The notes beneath the pieces are model-generated. The model saw only the letters and a program-made list of their open reading frames with translations. It was not told the DNA's origin and did no database searches. Both the position numbers and the translations under genes were made by a program. From the NCBI GenBank assembly GCA_015143295.1, contig CM026565.1:16502548-16566547 (forward strand): a stretch of DNA of 64,000 nucleotides, written 5' to 3'. Below are positions 23,101 to 34,015 of this stretch, piece after piece; within the stretch, counting starts at the first letter, position 1; the number at the start of each line of letters is the position of its first letter. This stretch comes from Tetracentron sinense. Taxonomy: Eukaryota; Streptophyta; Magnoliopsida; Trochodendrales; Trochodendraceae.

Positions 23101-26100
23101 TGTAGAACCCCGGAATTTGAGGGCACTGTTCATATGAATAATGCAGTGAATAGTGGTAGTGTATAGTGTGTGTAAAGGCCTAAGGCCTCATGTGTTCTTG
23201 ATATTGGGAAAAGTGAAGTGAGAGTTTTATATGTGTATGTTGTGTCTTGAAACAAGAGTATAATAATACTCAAGTATCTAGGGTATAAAATAGCTTAAGT
23301 AAGAATGTAGAACCCGGGAACCCATTTCATAAGGCTGTGAATAGTGCCATGGGCACAAGTCTTGTAAAGGCCAAGGGTCAATTATGTAATTTGGTTTATG
23401 AGGTATCATAAGAATAGTTTAAGCGTTGTTGTGGGGTGTTTGGGATGAAGAAACAAGAGTATGATATACTCTAAGTGTCGAGAATGAGGGATGTCTTTAC
23501 ATTCCCTTAACTCGTAGAAACTCTAGTTTGGTCACCTCTCATCGGAATTGAGTGATTCTTAAGCCATTAGAAAGATATTCAAACCCTCTTCAAGGTTCAT
23601 GCTTTACATTTTTTCAGATTTTGAGTGTAAGTTATGTCAAATGTGAGGTTTCCGAAAGGTTACTGTTGTCAATTCAGCAGTCATTTTGGACCAGTCCACT
23701 TGTGGGCCCATTTAAACTATGAAAAGATCAAAATTAGGAGTTATACAAAACATGAAAGTTGTTTCCCTTTGAAAGATGAATCCAACACAAGTTGAATCGT
23801 TAAAATCCAATAAGCGAGTCAAAATTTATGCTCGAAATACTAAGGCGGGAAAAACTGGGAAAAAGGATGACCAATCCGGTGACCGGATTTGTGCTCTTTT
23901 GTGCTCTGGCCGACTCCTAGAGATATTTTAAGGGTGGTTTGGGGTTTTGGCAACCCCAAAACCCTTATATAAGCCCATAGTTTGTGCATAAGGGTTACAA
24001 GAACCCTAGAGAGAGTTTGAAAGGGGTTTTGAAAGAGGAAGAAGAAGAGAATGTTGGATTGTTCTTAGTTTGGGTGTTGGCTTGAGTTGTGAACCAAAGA
24101 GAAGATCATTCTCTTTCAAGATGTCTTCCTCGGTGCATTCTCAAGTGAATTAGATCAAGGGATTGATCTAGGAAAGGTAGAACAACCTACTAACTACTTT
24201 GTTATGATCCATTCATGCTTAGAAATTAGAACTCTCCATGTTATGATTCATTGATGGCTTATAGCTTTTATTGGTATAAACTATTGAAACTAATGAAATA
24301 AAATCAAGGTATAGGATCTTGTTCTTTGTAAACTATGATTATGGTTATAATGATGTATGGATTTTAAAGAAGAGTAAGGTATATTACTTTTATAGTATAT
24401 TATGAAATAAAATAAAATCAAGGTTCAAGACCTCGAATATGTAGATGGTTTCTACTAGACATCCATGTTAGGATTCATCTAGGAAAAACAAGAGGTAAAT
24501 CATGTGCCTTGAAGTAAAGAGTGTAGATACACTCTACTAGATTTTATGCCATAATCCTTATTGTAATTCAAGATAGAATCATTTACTTTGTGCTATGAAC
24601 TAGTAGGAAATTCTACTAATTCAATTGTGATGATGCTATGACATAAACTAACGAATAAAAAGGGTAACTAGTTCTGTTTTCATTGGATGTTGTTTATACT
24701 ATGATGTTAAGAAGAAAAGCATGCTAAATGACTTAAGTTTTGAGGGAAAACCAAAGATAAAAACCAATGATTTGTGATGCTTCTATGCCTTAACCCAAAG
24801 CATGATAAACGTGTATTCTTACTACTTAGTAATTTTGTGATGATTCAACTAAGAAAAACATGAGTAAAAGACTGAGTTTTGGGGAATACCAAGAAGAAAA
24901 CCTATGTGTTTTGATAAAGACCAATCTAAAATCGTACTAGTTATGATACGATGATTCTATAAGTTCAAAACAAATGAACCAAGTGATTTTATGATGAATT
25001 CGGGCATGTGCCATGTTTAAATGATTATGTGATTTGTTTTTAAATGAAAGAGAAAAGCATATGTTAAGTGTAAGTGATGGGTTAAGTGAAATAGAATGTG
25101 CCATGTGATTATGTGTTTCCATTGTCTACCATGTTCACCACAAGTGTTTATGTGCACATGTATTGCATGATCGAGATTTACCATGTGTATGTGTCAAGTG
25201 TAAAGTGAAAGTGTGAACCAACCAAGTGTATGTGTATTGGTATGTGAAGCTAGTGGCCTCTACTCCTTGTAGGGTAGGCATTAGTGCCAATGGACTCTAC
25301 TCTTTGCAGGGTAGGCATTAGTAAAGTGTATGTGTATTGGTATGTAAAGTGTAAGTGTATTGGTATGTGAAGCTAGTGGCCTCTACTCCTTGTAGGGTAG
25401 GCATTAGTGCTAATGGACTCTACTCCTTGCAGGGTAGGCATTAGTGAATACATGTGAAACTAGTGGCCTCTACTCCTTGTAGGGTAGGCATTAGGCAAGC
25501 TCATAAGTGAATCTTAAAGGCTCTAAGGACTCTAAGAACTCTATGGAACTCTAAGAACTTATAAGACTCATATGGTTTTGAATCTCATAAGTTAAAGGCT
25601 CATAAGAGACTTGTAAGACTCATAAGATATTGAAATATGGTTTGTGAAAGTATGAACTCAAATTATGATTTACAGTATGCTCTTTGCGAATATGAAATAG
25701 TTATATTGTTTTAAATTTCTGCACCCTGATTATGCAAATGTTTTGATAAACTGTACTCCGTATGTCATGTTAATGTTTTATAACACTGTCCGTTAGTAGT
25801 TTGTATACGCTGAGTATTCAATGCTCAGCCAAAGTTGTTATCTTCGGCAGGTCACAGGTTGGATGGTTGTGCTCCTGAACCAGGGGTCGAGGAGGAGTAT
25901 GTCGAGAAGCCGATGGGCAGTCATCAGTGATGGTTGAGTGATGAGAAGGAGAGACATGTATTTGGGTTGACCTTGTGGGAGTTTTGTATTGAATTGAGTT
26001 GGTAACTCAAGTGTTGGACCTTGTGTACAGGTTTAGCTTATATTTTAGTATTTTGTTTATTGTAGCACGTGGAAGATTATACAGTAAGTTATTAAGAAAT

Positions 26101-26241
26101 TTTCAGGTTCACCTTTTAGCGTACCTTATATGCTCTTGCAAGATGGTGTGTACGCCTTATGTGTCATGACAGGATGGTATGACATGACGGTCACGGGCCA
26201 AAAGTATCCCTAACTCCTAGGGGGTATTTTCGGTCGTGACA
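23101..26241 (+). mobile_element. Solo LTR, 3.1 kb, gypsy-type, related at the termini to the Tekay LTRs
   Basis: It starts TGTAGAACCCCGGAATTTG and ends TTTTCGGTCGTGACA. A perfect 5-bp target duplication CTTTT (23096-23100, 26242-26246) flanks it, and the homologous LTR at 59403 supplies the empty site (CAAACTTGTTGGTAAGAG). The ends match the Tekay LTR ends in this window, but the interior is different and longer. There is no primer site, polypurine tract or coding sequence, so it is a solo LTR. A minisatellite lies at about 25245-25495. Confidence 0.88.
25245..25495. repeat. Minisatellite with CTCTACTCCTTGTAGGGTAG core
   Basis: The core (CTCTACTCCTTGTAGGGTAG followed by GCATTAG) recurs about five times, with spacers GTGCCAATGGA or GTATGTGTATTGGTATG. 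The core can fold into a short imperfect hairpin (CTAC/GTAG). Confidence 0.85.
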
Positions 26242-28102
26242 CTTTTTGTAGAGATTTCTCGAAGAACTACTCGAAGCTCGATCCTTATTCTTCGCTATCC
26301 CCGCGAAGCTTTAGAATCTCTACTTGGAATTGAAGAAGCAAGAGGAAGAAGATGGAATTTTGGTGTAGACTTTCTATCACCCCAAACCTTAGGGTTTAAA
26401 ACCCTTAAGTTGAAAAACCCAACTTGGAAGATCCTATGTAGCTCATGAAATCCAAGGGGAGACACCCTTGGGGCTCACGGTTTTGGAGAGGAGGAGAAAG
26501 GAGAGAATTGTGAGAGAGAGGAGTGCCACACAGTTTTGGGGTGTGTGGTATATTTATAGGACTTTGGATCTTATCCTAATCCTTCTCCAATTCCAACTTA
26601 TCCCTTAGGAATTATTAATTAATAATAACTCTTAATATTAATTAATTAAACTCCTAGTATATCTATAACTACTATAGTTATAGTAATCCTACTAATTAAA
26701 GAGTTCTTCTCCAAAAAGGATTCCTTCGATAAAGGGATAAACCAACTACCTCAATATTAGAATCCTCATCCAATTAGGAAACTACCAAGGGGGGCGTGAA
26801 CTATAGGGGGTGTGAGCTATAGGGGAGTCAAAGACTCCTAGTTGTAATCCAATTACAACTCATCTTAATCCTACTTGCATTCCAACCATTGGAATTTATT
26901 TCTATAATTAAAAGAGTTATTATTCAATAATTATTCAAGTAACCTAATCTTAATCCAATTAGGATTACTAAAGTGGGTGCCCAACCCTAGGGTTTTAATC
27001 CATGGGCTCTGGTCCTAAAGGTCCATCCTTTATGGGTTTATGGATATGGGTCAATTTACCCTTTAATTAGATTAATTAAATAATTACTAAAATAATCCTC
27101 TAATTTAAATTAACAATAGATTAACTTTTAATCTATTTAATAGTGATTAACATTTAATCACTTTATTAATTGATTAACATTTAATCAATTAAAGAGCTTG
27201 TATTTTTTATGTGAGCATTTTCACAGATTGCTCTAGGACATTCAAACCCTAGCTTACCCAATGTTATCCCATTGACCCTAAACAGGAATTTCATCGGAAT
27301 TGCAAGTGACGTTAGATATCCATATTGCAATTGAATCCCAGTGTAAGAACATTAACCAATACGGATCCCGCCACATGAACTTTTTAATTCAATTGATCCT
27401 TCCAATTACATTATCCCTAATGGGCCTTTGAGATTATTTATACTATCTAACTCATAGCCCATTGTACATCATCCGGGTTTCCAAGACTTCTGATTAAGCC
27501 ATGAGAAACATTTTCTCATGTAAAACATTTTGATAAAAAGCTTTTTATAAGTATAATATATTTTCACAAAATATATTTCAAACTTATTTTGTATCAAAAT
27601 CACCTGCGCAGGATTTAAGCTTAATCAATTGTCTTACTTGGAACTTGGATAATCTCTCAAATTAATGAGTATGGATTTCTTATTTGAAATTCATTATGAC
27701 TCGAACAACTTTCTGACTAACCAACTATCACTGTATCGTAATCCCTATGGTAGAGATTACTTTGGTGGAATCAAAACAATCAGATTACTGCTTAATTATA
27801 AATGAACTCATCAGATCTAAGGATCATTGAAAATGTTCAATGTGAATGAGAGACCAACTATCTGATAGTATGTTTAAGCAAGAGGTCTCTCATTGAATGC
27901 AATCAGTCAGTGTACATGTAAGCACCCATATGTTGATGTGTAATCTCCACTACAATAGTTTGAGATAGAACTACATCTCAACTATTGAGAACATCTTTGC
28001 ATTATGGTAGCCTTAGAAGTGAAGTGCCCAGCTTCACCAATAATCGTGACTGTATAAGGTATAAGGAACTGGAAAGCTATATCTGCATGTGATAGTCCTT
28101 TC

Positions 28103-28568
28103 CAGTGTTTTAAAACCCGAAAACTCGACTCGACTCGGAAACTTGCCGAGTAGAGTCAACTCGGAAACTCGGGCAAAACTCGTCCGAGTAATGACACCTA
28201 AAACTCGGACATATATAATATTTTTCTAATAATATATATGGTATAGATTCAAAATTAATGATAAACCATGCCTAAAATAAGATATATAATTCAATATATA
28301 TTAAACATCCCCCTTTTGTTTTGTATTTATACTTAAAAATGAGTGGGGTGTGTCAAAAAAAAGAAAAAAAACATAATTTAGTCAATCGGGTAGGCAGTTT
28401 ATTCAATTTTTAGTTTTAAAAAAAATGTGCAAAAACTCGGGCGAGTCGGGGGCGAGTCGGGGCGAGTTTTCGACAAAACCAAGTTTTCCTCGAAACTCGA
28501 CTCGAAACCTGGCCGAGCCGAGTCGACTCGGCCGAGTTTCGAGTCGACTCGGCGAGTTTTAAAACTAT
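28103..28568. mobile_element. MITE-like element with GTTTTAAAACTCG inverted ends
   Basis: The left end is CAGTGTTTTAAAACCCG and the right end is the inverse of CATAGTTTTAAAACTCG. Both subterminal regions are packed with ACTCGACTCGG-type repeats around an AT-rich centre. An imperfect target duplication may be GTCCTTTCC/GTCCTATCA. The size (about 470 bp) and lack of coding fit a non-autonomous DNA transposon; the superfamily is not decided. Confidence 0.65.
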
Positions 28569-28758
28569 GGTCCTATCACATAGCTTTCCTACAATATATC
28601 CTATGGACCTTTATTGATATTTCATATCGTATAGATAATCTCATGATCATGTTCAATTACCCATAATGAGTACACAACAGATAAAGAAGAAGTCTCTATT
28701 AATCAAATTAATAAGAATCTTACAATCAAAATGACTTTTCTGGGCATCATGTCTAACA

Positions 28759-29830
28759 TCTCCCACTTTCCCTAAAAGTCACTGTGTCATAGATTTCAAT
28801 CCCATACTATCTAAGTGTGTTACAAATACTTTATCTGATAAAGCCTTAGTCATCAGGTCAGCAACATTAAGTTGAGACCTGATGTTTGTAACAAAGATGC
28901 TTTGCCTCTTAGTAATCTCTTTAATGAGAAGATACTTCCTCTAAGTGAAAAGTAAGCACATGATCCTTAGTCCTTTTTAGGTACTTCATGATGTGCTTCA
29001 TTACAGTCCAATTATCTGATACTTAGATTTCTTAGGAACCTACTAACAACTCCCATTGCATGACAGATATCTGGTCTAGTATATAACATGGCATACATAA
29101 GGCTCACAACTGCCGAAGCATAAAGGCACCTCTTCATCTGCTAGATCTCATCAGGTGATGTAGGGGCCATCTTTTTAGACAAAGTGACACCATGTCTAAA
29201 AGGAATGAGTGTTGTCTTACAATCACTCATATTGTACCTAGATAAAATCTTGTCTATGTAGAAAGCTTGGCTCAATCCCAACATTCGGCATTTCTTATCT
29301 TTTAGAATCTTTATTTCGAGAATATAGGATGCTTCTCCCAAGTCATTCATTGAGAAATACTGAGAAAGCCAAATTTTGACTGATGACAACATCCTTACAT
29401 CATTCCCAGTGAGTAGGATGTCATCTACATAAAGAATTAGGTATACTACCGCTCTCCCACTGTCCTTCTTGTATATACAAGATTCCTCTAAATTCTTTTG
29501 GAATCCAAATTCTTTGATCGAATGATCAAATCTTTGGTTCCAGCTTTTGGAAGCTTATTTCAAAACATATATCGACTTGTTGAGCTTACATACCATGCTC
29601 TCTTGGTTAGGACCAATGAAACCCTCAGGTTCCTTCATATAGATGTCTTCATCTAACATTCCATTAAGGAAAGCAGTTTTGACATCTATTTTTCATATCT
29701 CATAGTCATAGTGTGCAGCTATAACCTTCAATATCCTAAAGGATTTGAGCATAGCTACAGGTGAAAAGGTATCCTCATAATCAACTCCTTGAATTTGAGT
29801 GTAACCTTTTGCAACAAGTCTAGCTTTATA
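28759..29830 (-). pseudogene. copia reverse transcriptase/RNase H, C-terminal part (element C)
   Basis: Read on the minus strand it continues the copia polyprotein: [20 protein letters not shown], then the catalytic YVDDILLTGND near 29400-29432, then WLSQYFSMNDLGEASYILEI and FRHGVTLSKKMAPTSP. RNase H text toward 28800 is broken by stops. The 28759-28770 stretch is the polypurine tract next to the left LTR. The gene is cut at 29830 by gypsy element B; its upstream part resumes at 50828. Confidence 0.88.
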
Positions 29831-31675
29831 TGTCGTGACCCAAAACCCACCCTAAGAGTTAGAGTGAATCTTAGACGACTTATCATGACTTACATGACTT
29901 GCTTAACAAACCAACCTGGAGCATATACAATAGAGGACAATAAAAGCAGAAACATAACTACATGGCACAGCAGATGACTAACCAAACCTCTAGTTATATA
30001 TATACATGATCCAAGTTGTACAAAATGATACCACAAAAGAAGGTGCGGACAGGCCTGCCAAAATACATGGACATACTCTCTCAAGCTCACCCACGGATCA
30101 CTCAGAATCTACCACCTAGTAGAACTCGTCTACATGAGGCACCTCCATAGGTTCCTCAACGTACTCCTCCACTCATAGGCCAGGAGCACAGATGTCAAAA
30201 GGAGCGGCAGCTCCCTCAGTACCTGCCGACATAAACGTCCAGCTGAGCATGGAATACTCAACGTGTACAAAATATCCTTTTCGTGCTTGAAAAACTTATG
30301 TCTGTCTTGCTTGATCTTGTCGAGTGTGTCATGTCGTGCGTGTCATGCGTGCTTGCTTGGAATTGGAACATGCTCATGTAACTTGTGAGATGCGCTTGTG
30401 AGATGCACTTGGGAGGGAAGGGAGACCTTTCTATCAATAACATGCACTTGAGAGGGAAGGGAGACCCTTCTTTCAATGATATGTACTTGTGAGTGAGGGG
30501 AGACCCCTCTTGGAAGGGAGGGAAGTGTAAACTCCCTCCTATGCAATGCTTGTTCTTGTCCTCTTGTCAAAAGCGAGGCAAAACATATCGTAAGATATGT
30601 CCCACCTCTAAACCTTATTCTTGAAAATGCCGGTAAACCATGTTATGCATGTCATGCTTGTGGGATCGTGTACATGCTTTCATTTGGAATTAAATATGAC
30701 ATTTGGGATTTCGACAATGCATAGAATATCATAATTTTAAGCAAGTAAATATTCATGCCATTTAAGGAAAGCAATTAATCACACTATCATAACCTTAGCA
30801 ATTTCATACACTTTTAAACATGCATTTCCTGATTTACAACTCATTTTCTTCACCTTGGCATTTCATCAAACATGTGGTGTGTACATTATTTGTTAAAGCC
30901 TACACCATGCTTTTCTAGGTGGGTTTATATTTAGAACATCCATGTGTGTTTATTATTGGTAAAATACCCTTCCCATTTCATTCATCACATCACATTCACA
31001 TGGCATCCTTTGCCCAACATCCATCTCCATTCATACATCCCAACTCATAGCATAGTTATAGTTTAGGGAAACAAAGAATAAGGAAGGAAAAGAGGAAACC
31101 ATAAATAGAAGGGTAGCAAAAGGTACCGACCTTGAAGAAGCGAGGAAAAACCATCCAAAATGTGCATGGAGTCGCTGCCCTAGCTTGGAGAACGTGCTTC
31201 TCACGAGTTTGAACCTTGGATTGAAGAATCCAAGCCTTGAGGTATGATCTAGGGTCTTTAAACCCTTGATTTGCTTCAAGAGGATGCCCTAGGTCAGAAT
31301 CCCCTTTTTCTCCTCTCTCCCTTTCTCTCAAATACCCTAAGTATGGTGAATGAAACCCTTAAGCTTCAAACAAGCCTTAATATGCAAGGGTGTAACGCCC
31401 AAAAGACGAAAAAGCCCTTAATGAAATTCTGCAAAACACGATAGACCGATCGATCGGTGGTTAATACTGAGCGATCGGTCGCCTACTGAGCGACCGGTGT
31501 TTTGACCGATCGACCGGTCAAAAACAAGCTCTTTGGAATTTTTCCCCATACAAAAAAGTGCACTAGTCGATAGCTACCAATCGATTGGTTATGGACCGAT
31601 CGATCGCTACATGGACCGAGCGATCGGTTCTCTGCAGGTTTTGATATTAAGTCTATTTTTCACCCATTCCTACTA

Positions 31676-33924
31676 TGTCGCGACCCAAAACCCACCCTAC
31701 GAGTTAGAGTGAATATTGGACAACTAATCATTGCTTACATGACTTGCTTGACAAACCAACTTGCAAAAACCCACAGAGCATATACAATAGAGGATATAAA
31801 CAGCGGAAACATACTCTAACATAGCACAGCGGAAGTCTAAACAAACTGCTATGTATATACAAATCCAAGTTTACACAAAAGAAATCCAAAAGAAAGTGCG
31901 GACAGACCCGCCAAAATACATGAATGTATATCTCTCATCTCACCCACAGCTATTCACTCAGAATCTACCACTACCTAATAATAACCCTCTCCCTGAGGCT
32001 CATCCACTGGCTCCTCAACGTACTCCTCCTCCACCCAAGGGCTCGGAGCACAGACATCAAATGGAGTAGCAGCTCCCTCCGAACCTACCGACATAAATGT
32101 ACGGTTGAGCATGGAATACTCAGCGTGTATCAAATACTAACCAACAGTCATAGCATAAATATGGCAATACATAATTGAGGAGCAATTCATATATGTAAAA
32201 CGGGAACAATTCATGTCATACTCGGAAGTAAAGCAATTTATATTCATGCTTGCATTTCGTAAAACCCGATAAAACCTCTTGAAATCATTGTGTGCTTGAC
32301 TTGACTTGAAATATCCTTTTCGTACTTGAAAGCTTGTCTTGTCTATCTTGCTTGATTCTTGTATGTCGTGTCATGTCATGCATGTCATGCGTGCTTGCTT
32401 GTGATCATGTAACTTGTGAGATAAACTTGTAAGATGTACTTGTGAGATGCGCTTGTGAGATGCCTTGAGAGGGAAGGGAGACCCTTCTTTATGCAATGCA
32501 CTTGAGAGGGAACGGAGACCCTTCTTCATGATATGTATGTATGTACTTGCGAGGGAAGGGAGGCCCTTCTTTATGCTATGCACTTGTGAGTGAGGGGAGA
32601 CCCCTCGTGGGATGTTTGTTCTTGTTTTCTTGTGAAAAGCGAAGTAAAACATATCGTAGGATATGTCCCACCTCTCAACCTTGTTCTTGAAAGCCTCGGT
32701 AAATTCATGTCATGCATGCCGTGCTCGTGGGATCGTGTGCATACTTGCATTTGAATTTAAACATGACATTTGGGCGATTTCACAATGTATAGCATATAGA
32801 AATTTTTAAACAAACATTCATAATACTTTAGGGAAAACAAGAACTCATGCTAGCATAATCCCTAACAAGTTACATAAGTAATTTAGCATGCATTTTCTTG
32901 ATTTATACTCATTTCATTCACCTTGGCATTCCATCAAACATAGGGTGTGTCCATTATTTATTTCAACCTAAATCATGTTTTTCTAGGTGGGTTATGCTCA
33001 CATCATACATGTTTGTTCATTATGGGTACAATGCCCTCCCCATTTCATTCCTCACATCATTTTACACGGCATCCATTCGCCGACACCCCTCTCCATCCAC
33101 ACCATTCACCATTTCAACTCCTAATACATGTATGGATGAAAGAAAACAAGGAATACAAAGAATAAGGGAAGAAAGAAGAGCTATAACTAGGAGGGTATCA
33201 AGAAGTACCGACCTTGATTAATGAGGAAGAAAACTCCTCCAAAAATGTTCGTGAGGCGCTGCCCTAGCTTGGAGAAACTCCTCCTCGCGTGCTTGAATCG
33301 GAATCTTGAAGCAATCCAAGCTTGAGGTGATTGTGGGTCTTAAAACCCCTTTGATTTCTCCCCAAAAGCAAACCCTAGGTTAGGAACCCTTCTCCTCTTC
33401 CTCTAACTCTCAAAAGACCCTAAGTGTTGTGTATGAACCCTCAAATGTTCGGGCAAAGCCTTTAAGGCATGAGTGAAACGCTCAAAAGACAAAAACACCC
33501 TTAATGAAATTTCTGCAAAAACACGAAGACCGAGCGATCGGTGGTTATGACCGATCGATCGGTTGCCTACCAAGCGATCGGTGTGTTGATCGAGCTCTCG
33601 ACCAAAAATTAACTCTCTAGAACATTTCGCCATACAAAAATCTTGACCAGTCGATAGCTACCGATCGATCGGTTTTGGACCGATCGATCACTCCATGGAC
33701 CGAGCGATCAGTGCTCTGCAAGTCCAAATTGTTTTGGCCATATCTTTTGACTCGTTCGTCGGATTTTAACTGTTCAACTTGCGTTGGGTTCGTACTTTGA
33801 AAAGAAACATTTCTGACATTTCAGAATTTTCAATTTCTTCCTTATTTATTAATTGTACTACTTTAAAGATAAATTGGCTACGAAAGTGCCATGTATTAAG
33901 CATGAAAAAGTCCGGGGCTCTACA
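31676..33924 (-). repeat. 3' (left) LTR of element A
   Basis: 2249 bp, TGTCGCGACCC to GGGGCTCTACA. It contains a cluster of AGA-loop hairpins (about 32465-32610) and two clusters of 20-bp spaced CCGATCGATCGG-type motifs (about 33530-33610 and 33650-33715). Short open frames in it are not genes. Confidence 0.93.
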
Positions 33925-34015
33925 TCCTCCCCCCCTTACTCCTCGAAATTTGGACGGGACATGCATTATAGAATCAAAACAAAATTACAAGCCATATACA
34001 CAACCTATACAAAAC

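Larger units (their letters stand above)
22943..28758 (-). mobile_element. 3' (left) LTR of copia element C, interrupted by a solo LTR and a MITE
   Basis: In plus orientation it begins TGAAGGGGGATCCGG (22943) and ends ATGTCTAACA (28758), next to a polypurine tract read on the minus strand (AAAGTGGGAGA). Without the 3.1-kb solo LTR (23101-26241) it is about 2.7 kb. The same LTR starts at 59403 (TGAAGAGGGATCCG) beside a tRNA-Met primer site. The internal sequence is noncoding. The target was copia element E of the same family; the left 5 bp are CTTTG (22938-22942), and the right duplicate is lost in the gap. Confidence 0.85.

Noticed and set aside
31031-31331. LTR open frames of 70-130 residues (e.g. 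31031-31331, 32371-32652, 40778-41274, 49149-49515)
   Set aside because: They recur in every Tekay LTR copy with frameshifts, show no family motifs, and include translations of the hairpin repeats.
33530-33715. Regularly spaced repeats resembling a CRISPR array
   Set aside because: Spacing is about 20 bp start to start with no unique spacers; the host is a plant and the array lies in an LTR.
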